A stretch of DNA of 15,772 nt from Prevotella sp. (GCA_016291915.1 JAEEZP010000007.1:1-15772), one strand, 5' to 3'; counted from the stretch's first letter, positions 6,999 through 15,301 are shown. Numbers and translations are program-made. The notes: a model not told the origin generated them from the letters alone.

Positions 6999-8804
6999 CT
7001 ATTGTAATGGAGTTAACGGATAGATAATGTTGACAATAAGGATATTGGCGGCAAGGATGATAAGGTTCATCAGCAGACCAATGCGCATGAAGTCGCTGAA
7101 ACGGTAACCACCAGGACCATAGACGAGCATGTGGGTCGGCGAGCCGATAGGAGTCGCGAAACTGGAACTGACGCTGACCATCAGGGCGATGAGGAAGGGA
7201 TAAGGCTCGTAGCCCAGTTTCTCGGCAGCCTCGCACATAATGGGAAAGAACATAGCACCAGCTGCCGTGTTGGAGATAAACTCGGTGATGAAGGTGCCTA
7301 CGAAACAAATGGCAGCCATGACGACGATGGGGTTGGTGCCGCAGACATCGAGGATGCCGAAAGCGAGTCGTTCGGCGATGCCCGTCTTCTGGATGGCAAT
7401 ACCCAGGACCACAGAGCCTGCAAACACCATCAGGATCTCCCAGTTAATGGCTTTCATGGCCTGATCGGCATTACAGCACCTGAACAGGAGCATAGCTATT
7501 GCGGCCAGGAAGGCACACTGCAACAACGGGATGATGTTGAGGGCTGAGAGCACTACCATCAGAATCATAATCGTTGTAGATATGAGCGTCTTCTTGCCTA
7601 TTTTAACAACCTGGTCGCTATCGAAGAACTGCAACTGCGAGGTGAGGCGCTCGGTATGGATATTAATATTTGGTGGACATTCGAGTAACAACGTGTCACC
7701 AGCCTGGAGCACTACCTCGCGAGGTGACTGATCAATGCGCTTGCCACGACGGGCCACAGCCACGAGGATCATGTTGTTGTCTTTCTCAAAGGTGCTATTG
7801 CCAATCTTGGTATTGATAAGACTACTGCCAAAGGTGACATAGGCAGTATGCAGCTGACGGTTTTTATTATCTACTTCATCGAAGGTGAAGATATGATGGT
7901 CGGCATTTACGAAGTTGTGACTCTTCTTCAGATCGAGTATTTCGTCAATCTGTCCGGCAAAGATCAGTCGGTCGCCACCCATCAGCAACTCATCAGAAGG
8001 TACCGGCGACACAATCTCACGGTCGTCGTAGTGCTTTATTTCTATCAGGGAGCCGCCACGAACATCCATCAGCCCGGCCTCTTCAATAGTCTTGCCGATA
8101 TGCTTGTTGTCTGAAGGCACCAGCAACTCGACGGTATAGTCGGAGGTTGACTCGAAGGCTGTCTCCGGTGCCTTGCGGTCGGGCAACAGTTTGCGCATGG
8201 CGATGATGGAGAGCACACCGATGAAAAGACAGAACAGACCGGGAATGGTGGTAGCCAGCACATTCATCGCATGGCCGGTATTGTCGGCATAGAGTCCGGA
8301 GATAATCAGGTTGGGCGGTGTACCGATCAGCGTACACACACCACCCATCCCTGATGCATAGCTCAAGGGAATCAACAACTTTGATGGCGAGATGTTCAGT
8401 TTTTTCGACCACATCTTGACGATACCCACGAAAAGGGCCACAACCGTGGTATTGCTGAGGAACGAGCTGAGTGCAGCCACAGGGAGCATCAGTCGGATGA
8501 CGGCCTTGGAATAGTTCTTAGGCTGGCCCAACAGGTATTTTACGATCCATTGCAGCACACCGGTATGGGTTAGTCCAGCCACCACGACAAATAGCACGCC
8601 GATGATGACTACCGATGTGGAGCTGAAACCTGAGAAAGCCTCCTTGGTATCGAGGACACCTGTGACGAAGAGGATAGAGATGGCTCCAAGGAATACGAGG
8701 TCGGCACGCAGTTTGGTAAACAGCAGTACCGTGAACATCGACAGTACAGTGACTATCGTAATCCATGCGTAGAGGTTAAAACCCAAAAAGACGATTGATT
8801 CCAT
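6999..8804 (-). CDS. SLC13/DASS-family permease with two RCK_C (TrkA_C) domains
   Basis: The 601-residue membrane protein has the architecture of bacterial SLC13 permeases. An N-terminal half of helices (about 1-205) carries SNTT (117-120) and GTPPNLIISG (161-170). A cytosolic section with two RCK_C domains (about 222-295 and 315-380) follows, then a C-terminal membrane half (about 405-600) with SNT (511-513) and a repeat-related TPIGSPTHMLVYGPGGY (551-567). The twin SNT motifs are the Na+/substrate-binding signatures of divalent anion/Na+ symporters, so sulfate or a dicarboxylate is the likely substrate. RCK_C domains commonly bind small ligands such as nucleotides and regulate transport. 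The gene lies nine bases after the phosphatase stop and four before the STAS start, which implies functional coupling. The substrate cannot be told from sequence. Confidence 0.92.
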   Translation of the reverse strand: MESIVFLGFNLYAWITIVTVLSMFTVLLFTKLRADLVFLGAISILFVTGVLDTKEAFSGFSSTSVVIIGVLFVVVAGLTHTGVLQWIVKYLLGQPKNYSKAVIRLMLPVAALSSFLSNTTVVALFVGIVKMWSKKLNISPSKLLIPLSYASGMGGVCTLIGTPPNLIISGLYADNTGHAMNVLATTIPGLFCLFIGVLSIIAMRKLLPDRKAPETAFESTSDYTVELLVPSDNKHIGKTIEEAGLMDVRGGSLIEIKHYDDREIVSPVPSDELLMGGDRLIFAGQIDEILDLKKSHNFVNADHHIFTFDEVDNKNRQLHTAYVTFGSSLINTKIGNSTFEKDNNMILVAVARRGKRIDQSPREVVLQAGDTLLLECPPNINIHTERLTSQLQFFDSDQVVKIGKKTLISTTIMILMVVLSALNIIPLLQCAFLAAIAMLLFRCCNADQAMKAINWEILMVFAGSVVLGIAIQKTGIAERLAFGILDVCGTNPIVVMAAICFVGTFITEFISNTAAGAMFFPIMCEAAEKLGYEPYPFLIALMVSVSSSFATPIGSPTHMLVYGPGGYRFSDFMRIGLLMNLIILAANILIVNIIYPLTPLQ

Positions 8805-8813
8805 ATATTCTTG

Positions 8814-10421
8814 TTACTTGATTTGTTTTGTCAGTGTAAGAACGTTGTATCCATCGGCCGTACGCTCGTAGTGCATCGTGTCCATGATGGTCTTCACGAG
8901 GTGTATGCCCAGGCCTCCTATCTGGCGGTCGCTCAATTCGGCATCCACATCTACCTCCGCATGCTGGGTGGGATCGAAGGGGGTGCCATGATCCTTGACG
9001 ACCAGTGTCAGTACCTCATCGACAACCTTTGCCGTCAATTCCACATGACCTCTGATGCCTTTGGGATAAGCGTAGCCAATCACGTTGGCCACCCACTCCT
9101 CGATGGCGAGGTTGAGTGTCTTGAAAGTGTCCTCGTCGATATGATGTTCGCGGCATACCGAGAGGAAGAAACCTCGCATACGACTCACCTCCGTCATCTC
9201 ATTCTTCATGATGATACGTCGCGGAGCTGTTGAATCGTTCTTCCGCAATGCACCGTGACGCAGGAAGAGCAGCGTGAGGTCATCACCCTGTACCGTACCG
9301 TCGGCAAACACGTTGACATGTTGCTTCAGATAGTCGATCACCTCGATGGCTGAGGCTTGACGGTTCTTCTCCAGATCGTGCAGCAACCGGTCTTCGCCAA
9401 AGAGTTTCCTGCTGCCGTCGGCTGAGATGTACATGGCCTCCGTCAGTCCGTCGGTATAGAGCAACAGTGCCGTGTTCTCTGGGAAATCTATCTGCTGCTC
9501 CTCGTAATGGTAGTGGTCCTCGATGCCCAGTGGCAGGTTGGTGTCAACATCGAGGAGCCGGCACTGGCCGTCGACAGTTATCAGCGCCGGGGCATTGTGG
9601 GCGGCATTGCAATAGATGAGGTGGTGGGTACGTAGGTCGAGCATACCCACGAAAGCCGTTACGAACACCATCGATTCGTTGGCTGATGCAATGGCGTGGT
9701 TCATCTCGCGCATAATGTTGGCAGCACTCTGATAGTTGCCCGCCAGATTACGGAAGAGGGTTCGTGTAACCGCCATGTAGAGCGATGCGGGTACACCCTT
9801 ACCCGCCACGTCACCGATGATGAAAAACAGTTCATCACCCTCGATGATGAAGTCGTACAAGTCGCCTCCCACCTCCTTGGCAGGTGTCATCGAGGCAAAA
9901 AGATCCAGGTCGTCGCGTTCAGGAAACACAGTGGTCAGCATACCCATCTGTATGTCGTGGGCAATGTCGAGTTCGCTCTGTAGCCTTTCCTTACTGGAAG
10001 TGGTTGCCTGAAGTTCATGGATATACTGTTTCAGAGATGTCTGCATATACTCAAACGAGTTGCGCAGCTGAAGCAGTTCATCCTCAGAGTGAATCTTTGG
10101 CAATGGGGTATCCAGATTACCGTTGGCGATGCTCACTGCCGACTCGGCAAACTGACGTAGCGGTCTTACCATCTGGTAGATAGCCCAGGTGCAGAATACA
10201 AACAGCAATGCCAGTCCTACAATGAATACGATGGTGCCGTATTTCACGATCTGATGGGTCAGCGGCAGTGTCATGCTGTCTTCAGTGAAATAGAAGAACA
10301 AGAGTACGGCCACCAGGAACACGACTGCCGCAATACCCATGATGCGGAAACTCAGTCTTGCAGCAAACGACTTCCTGTAAGCAAGATCGTACTTGTATTC
10401 AAAATTCGGTTCTTCTATCAT
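8814..10421 (-). CDS. Membrane HAMP sensor with SpoIIE (PP2C) phosphatase and C-terminal RsbW-like kinase domain
   Basis: The 535 residues run in order as follows. Two TM helices (about 27-46 and 61-82) flank only a short periplasmic loop. A HAMP domain and coiled coil (about 83-160) follow. The SpoIIE/RsbU phosphatase (about 165-390) has metal-binding Asps in EVGGDLYDF (D187), GDVAGKGVP (D204), YTDGLTEA (D324) and GDDLTLL (D380/D381). The HATPase_c_2 domain (about 405-535) has N-box EEWVANV (E441, N446), G1 DHGTPFDP (D477) and G2 GGLGIHLVK. The protein therefore carries both the phosphatase and the opposing Ser kinase for a STAS protein, normally separate as RsbU and RsbW. The small loop suggests it senses the membrane, or a partner such as the permease encoded next. 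It is the first gene of the operon. Whether the kinase domain also acts as an anti-sigma factor is unknown. Confidence 0.93.
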   Translation of the reverse strand: MIEEPNFEYKYDLAYRKSFAARLSFRIMGIAAVVFLVAVLLFFYFTEDSMTLPLTHQIVKYGTIVFIVGLALLFVFCTWAIYQMVRPLRQFAESAVSIANGNLDTPLPKIHSEDELLQLRNSFEYMQTSLKQYIHELQATTSSKERLQSELDIAHDIQMGMLTTVFPERDDLDLFASMTPAKEVGGDLYDFIIEGDELFFIIGDVAGKGVPASLYMAVTRTLFRNLAGNYQSAANIMREMNHAIASANESMVFVTAFVGMLDLRTHHLIYCNAAHNAPALITVDGQCRLLDVDTNLPLGIEDHYHYEEQQIDFPENTALLLYTDGLTEAMYISADGSRKLFGEDRLLHDLEKNRQASAIEVIDYLKQHVNVFADGTVQGDDLTLLFLRHGALRKNDSTAPRRIIMKNEMTEVSRMRGFFLSVCREHHIDEDTFKTLNLAIEEWVANVIGYAYPKGIRGHVELTAKVVDEVLTLVVKDHGTPFDPTQHAEVDVDAELSDRQIGGLGIHLVKTIMDTMHYERTADGYNVLTLTKQIK

Positions 10422-10422
10422 G

Positions 10423-10488
10423 TTAGGTTAGCATTCCATTCTTTTTAGATTCTTCCATCCAGTAGGGCTCTGTCTCTTGCATGAACAT
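10423..10488 (-). CDS. Possible 21-residue leader ORF upstream of the phosphatase gene
   Basis: In the predicted leader, an ATG at 10488 opens a frame for MFMQETEPYWMEESKKNGML plus T, with its TAA one base before the phosphatase ATG. The very tight spacing would allow translational coupling. The composition is protein-like, but no family is recognised, no ribosome site is visible, and frames this short arise by chance. Confidence 0.2.
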   Translation of the reverse strand: MFMQETEPYWMEESKKNGMLT

Positions 10489-10574
10489 CTGCTTGTCAGC
10501 ACCGTGCGTATCTTTGCAGGACCGAGACCGCCTGAGCTTTGGCCTTGGTAGAGAAATCTGGTTATATAATGGTG

Positions 10575-10606
10575 CGAATATACGAAAAAAAACACATAGT
10601 TCCAAA
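10575..10606 (-). promoter_or_regulatory. Probable promoter of the phosphatase-permease-STAS operon
   Basis: On the minus strand TTTG (10603-10606) lies 20 bases before TATATTCG (10575-10582), one mismatch from TAnnTTTG. It would leave a leader of about 145 bases before the phosphatase ATG, longer than for the other genes here. Confidence 0.45.
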
Positions 10607-10686
10607 TTTCTATCCACACTGAAGCATAATAAATGTTAATCTATCGTCTTCGCCTGGGACGCAGTAAGAGGTAAGAAAACAACCTA

Positions 10687-12525
10687 TTACTTACGTTGGA
10701 TGACATAAACGAAGCCGCCACGGGGCTGACAGCTCACACTGGAAGGTAAGCGGTCGATAGTTCTGATCACCCAGGGCGAGGCACTGTCACCACTGTCGGT
10801 GAACGACTGGATGCTCTTTTTAGACATCTTGATGAAGTCGGTATGGAGGGGGATGGTACGCGCCGCATCGGAGCCGTTGATGCCTGCCACATACCACGTG
10901 TCACCGCTGCGGCGTGCCACCACGGCATATTCTCCCGGCTTTCCCGCCACCAGACGCGTATCATCCCACGCTGCCGGCAACTGACTGAAGAAATGGTGCA
11001 CCTCACGAGGCTGTGCGAGGATACTCTGCGGACGGTCTGCCAGATGCTGAAGGCCCGACTCAAAGAGCACGGTCAGTGCCAACTCGTGGGCATGGGTGGT
11101 GATATGCGGATGCTGCGAGTCGGAAAAGGCACATGGGGTGTAGTCCATCGGTCCGATGACATTACGTGTAAACGGCAGTGTCGCATTATGGGCGGCTGCC
11201 CGTGTTGTCAGGGTAGGCTTGTTGTTATACCACTCTGCGCCATAGACACCCTCTGTGGAGAGCAGGTTCGGGTAGGTACGCTGCCAGCCACGCGGGATCG
11301 GTGCGCCATGGAAGTTCACCAACAGATGATGGCGGGCGGCACTCTCGAGCAGATCGAGACAGTAGTCCATATTCATCTGATTGTCACCGGAGAAGAAATC
11401 GATCTTCACACCGGCCACGCCGATGGCTTCACACCAGGCAAACTCCCTCTCACGGTCCTCAGCTTTATTAAGACGGAACTTCGGCCCCGGGGCTCCGTCG
11501 AGCCATCCCACGGACGAGTTATACCAGATCATCGGCTTCACACCCTTCGACTTGGCATAGTCGACGGCATCCACCACCGTCTTGCCGTCTTTCATCTCAT
11601 CCCACTCCGCATCTATCAAGACATACGGCAGATGAAGCGTCGCCGCAAAATCCACATACATCTTGATGATGTTATAATCGTTGGAACCGTGGTTGTATGC
11701 CCAATAAACCCACGACACCACACCCGGCTGTATCCAATCCGTATCCGTCAGTCGGCAAGGCTCCGAGACATCAGTGACCAGTGTCGATTGCACGACATCT
11801 GCCAAAGAACCGATGATGGCGACACGCCAAGGAGTATGCCAGTCACCGTTCAGCGACACCTCATTGCGGTCAGGGCACACACGATAGTCCTCCGGCCTAC
11901 CATCGTTATAGAGCGATGCCGCACTCTGCCGGCGCTCGATATTCGCCTCAGAGAGAAGGACATACAGATCGTCCTTCGGCTCAAGGAGGGCAGGGAAACC
12001 GATGCGCTGATCCTTGCCGCCGGCAGTGGCGAGGGGGAAGAAATCCTCATAACTGTCTCTCCAGGGCTGCATCCAGCGACGGGTACCCTCAGGGATGGTA
12101 TATACCGTCTGTTCACCTTTCATCCGCTCGTCTTTCAAGCCTGACAGCTCATAGCGGAAGGCGACGCCGTCGTTGTAGAGACGGAAGACCAAAAGTACAG
12201 GCATGCCGTTTTTATCGACATATTCACACACATACTCATTCGCCGCATTACGCGGATGAAGACGTTTGCCTGCCAGCATCCGGTAGTCTGCCTTCACCTT
12301 GCCACGCTTCACCAGGCGCCTGAACGTCAGTCCCTCGCCTATCGTGGAGGTGGTGACACCTACCTGTGAGAGGTGTAACACCTGCTGACCCTCACAACTG
12401 ACGACATAGCCTCTTCCCTGCTGTTCCAAGGACAACCTGCCATTGGGGGAAACGACTCTCAGCGGCTTGCCCACTGCCATCACGGTACATATCAACAGAC
12501 ATATCGGCAACAAGATCTTCTTCAT
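10687..12525 (-). CDS. Secreted GH97 glycoside hydrolase, retaining type (alpha-galactosidase-like)
   Basis: The 612-residue protein starts with a signal peptide (MKKILLPICLLICTVMAVG). It then has the GH97 N-terminal beta-sandwich (about 20-265), the (beta/alpha)8 catalytic barrel (about 266-510, opening with WVYWAYNHGSNDYNIIKMYVDFA) and a C-terminal beta domain. The barrel carries AGVKIDFFSGDNQ with D376 and STEGVYGAEW with E425 and E431. In the retaining GH97 alpha-galactosidase BtGH97b the nucleophile is D415 and the acid/base E470, as I recall. The 55-residue spacing equals D376 to E431 here, which argues for the retaining subgroup rather than SusB-like inverting alpha-glucosidases. It is also shorter than SusB. 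No SusC/SusD or other glycan genes adjoin it, so it acts alone or serves a distant locus. Confidence 0.9.
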   Translation of the reverse strand: MKKILLPICLLICTVMAVGKPLRVVSPNGRLSLEQQGRGYVVSCEGQQVLHLSQVGVTTSTIGEGLTFRRLVKRGKVKADYRMLAGKRLHPRNAANEYVCEYVDKNGMPVLLVFRLYNDGVAFRYELSGLKDERMKGEQTVYTIPEGTRRWMQPWRDSYEDFFPLATAGGKDQRIGFPALLEPKDDLYVLLSEANIERRQSAASLYNDGRPEDYRVCPDRNEVSLNGDWHTPWRVAIIGSLADVVQSTLVTDVSEPCRLTDTDWIQPGVVSWVYWAYNHGSNDYNIIKMYVDFAATLHLPYVLIDAEWDEMKDGKTVVDAVDYAKSKGVKPMIWYNSSVGWLDGAPGPKFRLNKAEDREREFAWCEAIGVAGVKIDFFSGDNQMNMDYCLDLLESAARHHLLVNFHGAPIPRGWQRTYPNLLSTEGVYGAEWYNNKPTLTTRAAAHNATLPFTRNVIGPMDYTPCAFSDSQHPHITTHAHELALTVLFESGLQHLADRPQSILAQPREVHHFFSQLPAAWDDTRLVAGKPGEYAVVARRSGDTWYVAGINGSDAARTIPLHTDFIKMSKKSIQSFTDSGDSASPWVIRTIDRLPSSVSCQPRGGFVYVIQRK

Positions 12526-12554
12526 CCTACATCTTCTTTATGGTTATGATTCTG

Positions 12555-12584
12555 CAAATATAAATAATAATAATGAGAATCAAA
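12555..12584 (-). promoter_or_regulatory. Promoter of the GH97 gene
   Basis: On the minus strand TATATTTG (12555-12562) matches TAnnTTTG exactly, with TTTG (12581-12584) 18 bases upstream. It lies 30 bases before the GH97 ATG. Confidence 0.7.
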
Positions 12585-12620
12585 CCATGTGACCGGATGA
12601 ATTATGTATGTTTAAGAAGA

Positions 12621-12704
12621 TGACAGCAACTGACACTTTGTCACATCTCCAACAACCTTTGGCGGTGGCATATCTTTTGTTTGTCATTCAGTGACGCATT
12701 GTCA
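12621..12704. promoter_or_regulatory. Cluster of TGTCA/TGACA pentamers and a sigma-54-like site between GH97 and dnaK
   Basis: TGACA occurs at 12621 and 12631, and TGTCA at 12639, 12682 and 12700, with TGACG at 12692. Bases 12631-12643 read TGACA-CTT-TGTCA, a perfect short palindrome. At 12666-12680 (+) TGGCATATCTTTTGT resembles the sigma-54 -24/-12 element, but has T where the -12 C should be. No clean TTTG/TAnnTTTG pair precedes dnaK, and no CIRCE element is present. Regulatory meaning is a guess. Confidence 0.3.
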
Positions 12705-12747
12705 AAATAATTATCATAACGAATAAAATAATAAAAAAAATACAATT

Positions 12748-14673
12748 ATGGGAAAGATTATTGGAATTGATTTAGGAACAACGAACAGCTGTGTTGCCGT
12801 ATTCGAAGGCAACGAGCCTGTTGTGATTGCAAACAGTGAAGGTAAGCGCACCACTCCTTCAGTGGTTGGTTTTGTACAAGGTGGTGAAAGAAAGATCGGT
12901 GACCCTGCCAAGCGTCAGGCTATCACCAATCCGAAGAACACCGTCTATTCTATCAAGCGTTTCATGGGTGAGAACTGGCAGCAGACAGAGAAGGAGATTG
13001 CCCGTGTACCTTATACCGTAGTGAATGAGAATGGTTATCCACGTATCGATATCGACGGTCGCCGCTATACCCCGCAGGAGATCAGCGCCATGGTGCTTCA
13101 GAAGATGAAGAAGACCGCTGAGGATTACCTCGGCCAGGAAGTGACAGAGGCAGTCATCACCGTACCGGCCTATTTCTCCGACTCTCAGCGTCAGGCTACG
13201 AAGGAAGCCGGACAGATTGCCGGTCTTGACGTAAAGCGTATCGTCAACGAGCCTACGGCCGCTGCACTTGCCTATGGTGTTGACAAGGCTAACAAAGACA
13301 TGAAGATTGCTGTGTTCGACCTTGGTGGAGGTACTTTCGATATCTCTATCCTGGAGTTCGGCGGCGGTGTCTTCGAGGTGCTTTCCACCAATGGTGACAC
13401 CCACTTAGGTGGTGACGACTTCGACCAGGTGATCATCGACTGGCTCGTACAGGAGTTCAAGAATGACGAGGGTGCTGACCTGAAGGGTGACCCGATGGCT
13501 ATGCAGCGTCTGAAGGAAGCAGCAGAGAAAGCTAAGATCGAGCTGTCTTCTTCTACCAGCACAGAGATCAACCTGCCGTATATCATGCCGGTGGGCGGTG
13601 TTCCCAAGCACTTGGTGAAGACCCTTACCCGTGCGAAGTTCGAGCAGCTCGCACATCATCTCATCCAGGCTTGTCTGGCTCCTTGTCAGAAAGCTATGGC
13701 CGACGCAAAGCTCTCTACCTCCGACATCGACGAGGTGATCCTCGTGGGAGGTTCCAGCCGTATCCCAGCCGTTCAGACATTGGTAAAGAACTACTTCGGC
13801 AAAGAACCGTCTAAGGGTGTTAATCCCGATGAGGTGGTGGCAGTAGGTGCCAGCATCCAGGGTGCCATCCTGAACAAGGAAGGTGGTGTGGGCAATATCG
13901 TATTGCTCGATGTCACCCCGTTGACACTGGGTATCGAGACCCTCGGTGGTGTGATGACGAAGCTGATCGAGGCTAACACCACGATCCCCTGCAAGAAGAG
14001 TGAGACCTTCTCTACCGCTGCCGACAACCAGACAGAGGTAACCATCCACGTGCTGCAGGGTGAGCGCCCGATGGCCAGCCAGAATAAGAGTATCGGACAG
14101 TTCAACCTCACCGGCATCGCTCCTGCCCGCCGTGGTATCCCACAGATCGAGGTAACGTTCGACATCGATGCCAACGGTATCCTGAAGGTATCTGCCAAGG
14201 ATAAGGCTACCGGCAAGGAGCAGGCTATCCGCATCGAAGCCTCTTCCGGTCTGAGTCAGGATGAGATCAACCGTATGAAGGCAGAGGCAGAGGCTAATGC
14301 CGAGGCTGACAAGCGTGAGCGTGAGCGTGTCGACAAGCTCAACCAGGCCGACTCTATGATCTTCCAGACGGAGACCTTCCTCAACGAGAATGGTGACAAG
14401 CTGGGGGCTGACAGAGCGAATGTAGAGGCTGCCGTACAGCAGTTGAAGGATGCCCACAAGAGTGGTGATATCGCTACTATCGACAGTGCCATCGCCAACC
14501 TGAACAATGTCATGCAGGCTGCTTCACAGAAGATGTACAGCCAGGCCGGTGCACAGCCGGGTCCGGATATGGGCGGCGCAGGCTTCAATGCCGGTCAGCA
14601 GGCTGGCGGACAGCAGCAGCAGTCCCACACCGACGACACCGTACAGGATGCCGACTTCGAGGAGGTGAAGTAA
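12748..14673 (+). CDS. dnaK: Chaperone DnaK (Hsp70)
   Basis: This is a full-length Hsp70 of 641 residues. It opens with the phosphate-1 loop GIDLGTTNSCVAVFEG and continues with the NBD motifs FDLGGGTFDIS (phosphate 2) and ILVGGSSRIP (adenosine). The conserved linker LLDVTPLTLGIETLGG (about 390-405), the beta-sandwich substrate-binding domain and the helical lid follow. The disordered Gly/Gln-rich tail ends in DADFEEVK, the EEVK-type signature of bacterial DnaK. It is an ATP-driven cytosolic chaperone working with DnaJ and GrpE, neither of which is adjacent. The gene is monocistronic, with an A-rich leader typical of Bacteroidetes and a strong terminator. Codon use is strongly biased toward C- and G-ending codons, as expected of a highly expressed gene. 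Confidence 0.99.
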   Translation: MGKIIGIDLGTTNSCVAVFEGNEPVVIANSEGKRTTPSVVGFVQGGERKIGDPAKRQAITNPKNTVYSIKRFMGENWQQTEKEIARVPYTVVNENGYPRIDIDGRRYTPQEISAMVLQKMKKTAEDYLGQEVTEAVITVPAYFSDSQRQATKEAGQIAGLDVKRIVNEPTAAALAYGVDKANKDMKIAVFDLGGGTFDISILEFGGGVFEVLSTNGDTHLGGDDFDQVIIDWLVQEFKNDEGADLKGDPMAMQRLKEAAEKAKIELSSSTSTEINLPYIMPVGGVPKHLVKTLTRAKFEQLAHHLIQACLAPCQKAMADAKLSTSDIDEVILVGGSSRIPAVQTLVKNYFGKEPSKGVNPDEVVAVGASIQGAILNKEGGVGNIVLLDVTPLTLGIETLGGVMTKLIEANTTIPCKKSETFSTAADNQTEVTIHVLQGERPMASQNKSIGQFNLTGIAPARRGIPQIEVTFDIDANGILKVSAKDKATGKEQAIRIEASSGLSQDEINRMKAEAEANAEADKRERERVDKLNQADSMIFQTETFLNENGDKLGADRANVEAAVQQLKDAHKSGDIATIDSAIANLNNVMQAASQKMYSQAGAQPGPDMGGAGFNAGQQAGGQQQQSHTDDTVQDADFEEVK

Positions 14674-14696
14674 TATCCCGTAGAGATAGATAAGAG

Positions 14697-14731
14697 AATC
14701 CGTGTAAACCCCGTGTTTACACGGATTTTTT
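14697..14731 (+). terminator. Rho-independent terminator of dnaK
   Basis: The arms AATCCGTGTAAAC (14697-14709) and GTTTACACGGATT (14715-14727) are perfect complements around a five-base loop, followed by T6 (14726-14731). The hairpin begins 24 bases after the dnaK stop. Confidence 0.92.
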
Positions 14732-14793
14732 GTTCCGGTCCCTCTGATGATTGTCTTCCTTTGCAAGTCTTCGCACTTAAAGATATACACCAT

Positions 14794-15099
14794 CTACCGC
14801 TTGACGACATAGCGCCCCACCGCTAATACGACGATGATGAGCATCGCGATACCGGCATAACCGCCCAGCTTCATACGCCATCGCTCCCATCTCGTCAGCG
14901 ACCGCTCCACGGGATATGGCACACGGATGGAGTCACGCCGGATCACCGTATCCGTATGATGACGGTCATGCCATCTGTCTTTATACACCATCTGGTATTT
15001 CTCTTTATACACCGTATCGCCACGCTTCCATAAGGTTACGGAGTCGTGCACGATGATCGAATCCCGATGTGTATAAGTGGGGAATGACTTCGTCTTCAA
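14794..15099 (-). CDS. Small single-TM, D-T-V/D-S-I-rich protein (spanin-like), TTG start or N-terminally truncated
   Basis: The 101-residue frame has an N-terminal extended region with repeated [DR]-D-[ST]-[IV] units (RDSIIVHDSV, GDTVYKEK, TDTVIRRDSIRV). A PYPVERSLTRWERWR segment follows, then one TM helix (about 79-96) and a basic tail. This D-T-V-Y/PYPVER architecture is familiar to me from short hypothetical proteins in Bacteroidetes prophage-like and amidase-containing clusters, where it resembles inner-membrane spanins. No ATG exists in frame. The usable start is TTG at 15097-15099, and the frame stays open upstream to a stop near 15171 without ATG or GTG. It may therefore start at TTG or be a decayed copy. 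A weak hairpin plus T8 (15105-15137, minus strand) lies just upstream. No function is assigned. Confidence 0.5.
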   Translation of the reverse strand: MKTKSFPTYTHRDSIIVHDSVTLWKRGDTVYKEKYQMVYKDRWHDRHHTDTVIRRDSIRVPYPVERSLTRWERWRMKLGGYAGIAMLIIVVLAVGRYVVKR

Positions 15100-15225
15100 A
15101 TGACAAAAAAAATCGTATCTACCCTCACGGGTGGGTACAATTGCAAAACAAAAGTTTCTTTCGAGGACTTAGTCCACTAAAATCAGCCTAACTATTTATT
15201 AATCAATGTGATAAAGAAAAGAACA

Positions 15226-15280
15226 CCCCACCTAAACCCCACCTAATCCCCACTTATACCCCACCTAATCCCCTACTGAT
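15226..15280. repeat. Five tandem 11-bp repeats, CCCCACCTAAT type
   Basis: Five head-to-tail 11-bp units read CCCCACCTAAA, CCCCACCTAAT, CCCCACTTATA, CCCCACCTAAT and CCCCTACTGAT. The 11-bp period is about one helical turn, so each copy presents the same face. This is iteron-like and suggests cooperative protein binding. Confidence 0.85.
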
Positions 15281-15301
15281 TTTTGCGCCCGCCTCTTTTC
15301 G

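Noticed and set aside
10509..10516. TATCTTTG on the + strand, an exact -7 promoter match
   Set aside because: No -33 at proper spacing and no + strand gene downstream; it lies in the leader of a minus-strand operon.
10843..12144. A 433-codon + strand frame opposite the GH97 gene
   Set aside because: Antisense shadow; its His- and Arg-rich composition is typical of reversed coding sequence.
12586..12747. CIRCE/HrcA operator upstream of dnaK
   Set aside because: The TTAGCACTC-N9-GAGTGCTAA element is absent; only short TGTCA/TGACA words occur.
13405..14457. A 350-codon - strand frame opposite dnaK
   Set aside because: A long antisense frame is common in highly codon-biased dnaK genes and is not evidence of a gene.
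15105..15137. Intrinsic terminator for leftward transcription
   Set aside because: The stem (TACCC/GGGTA) is only 5 bp and seven bases separate it from the T8 run, so it is too weak to list as a feature.
15226..15280. CRISPR array
   Set aside because: The units are contiguous 11-bp repeats without spacers and no cas genes are nearby.
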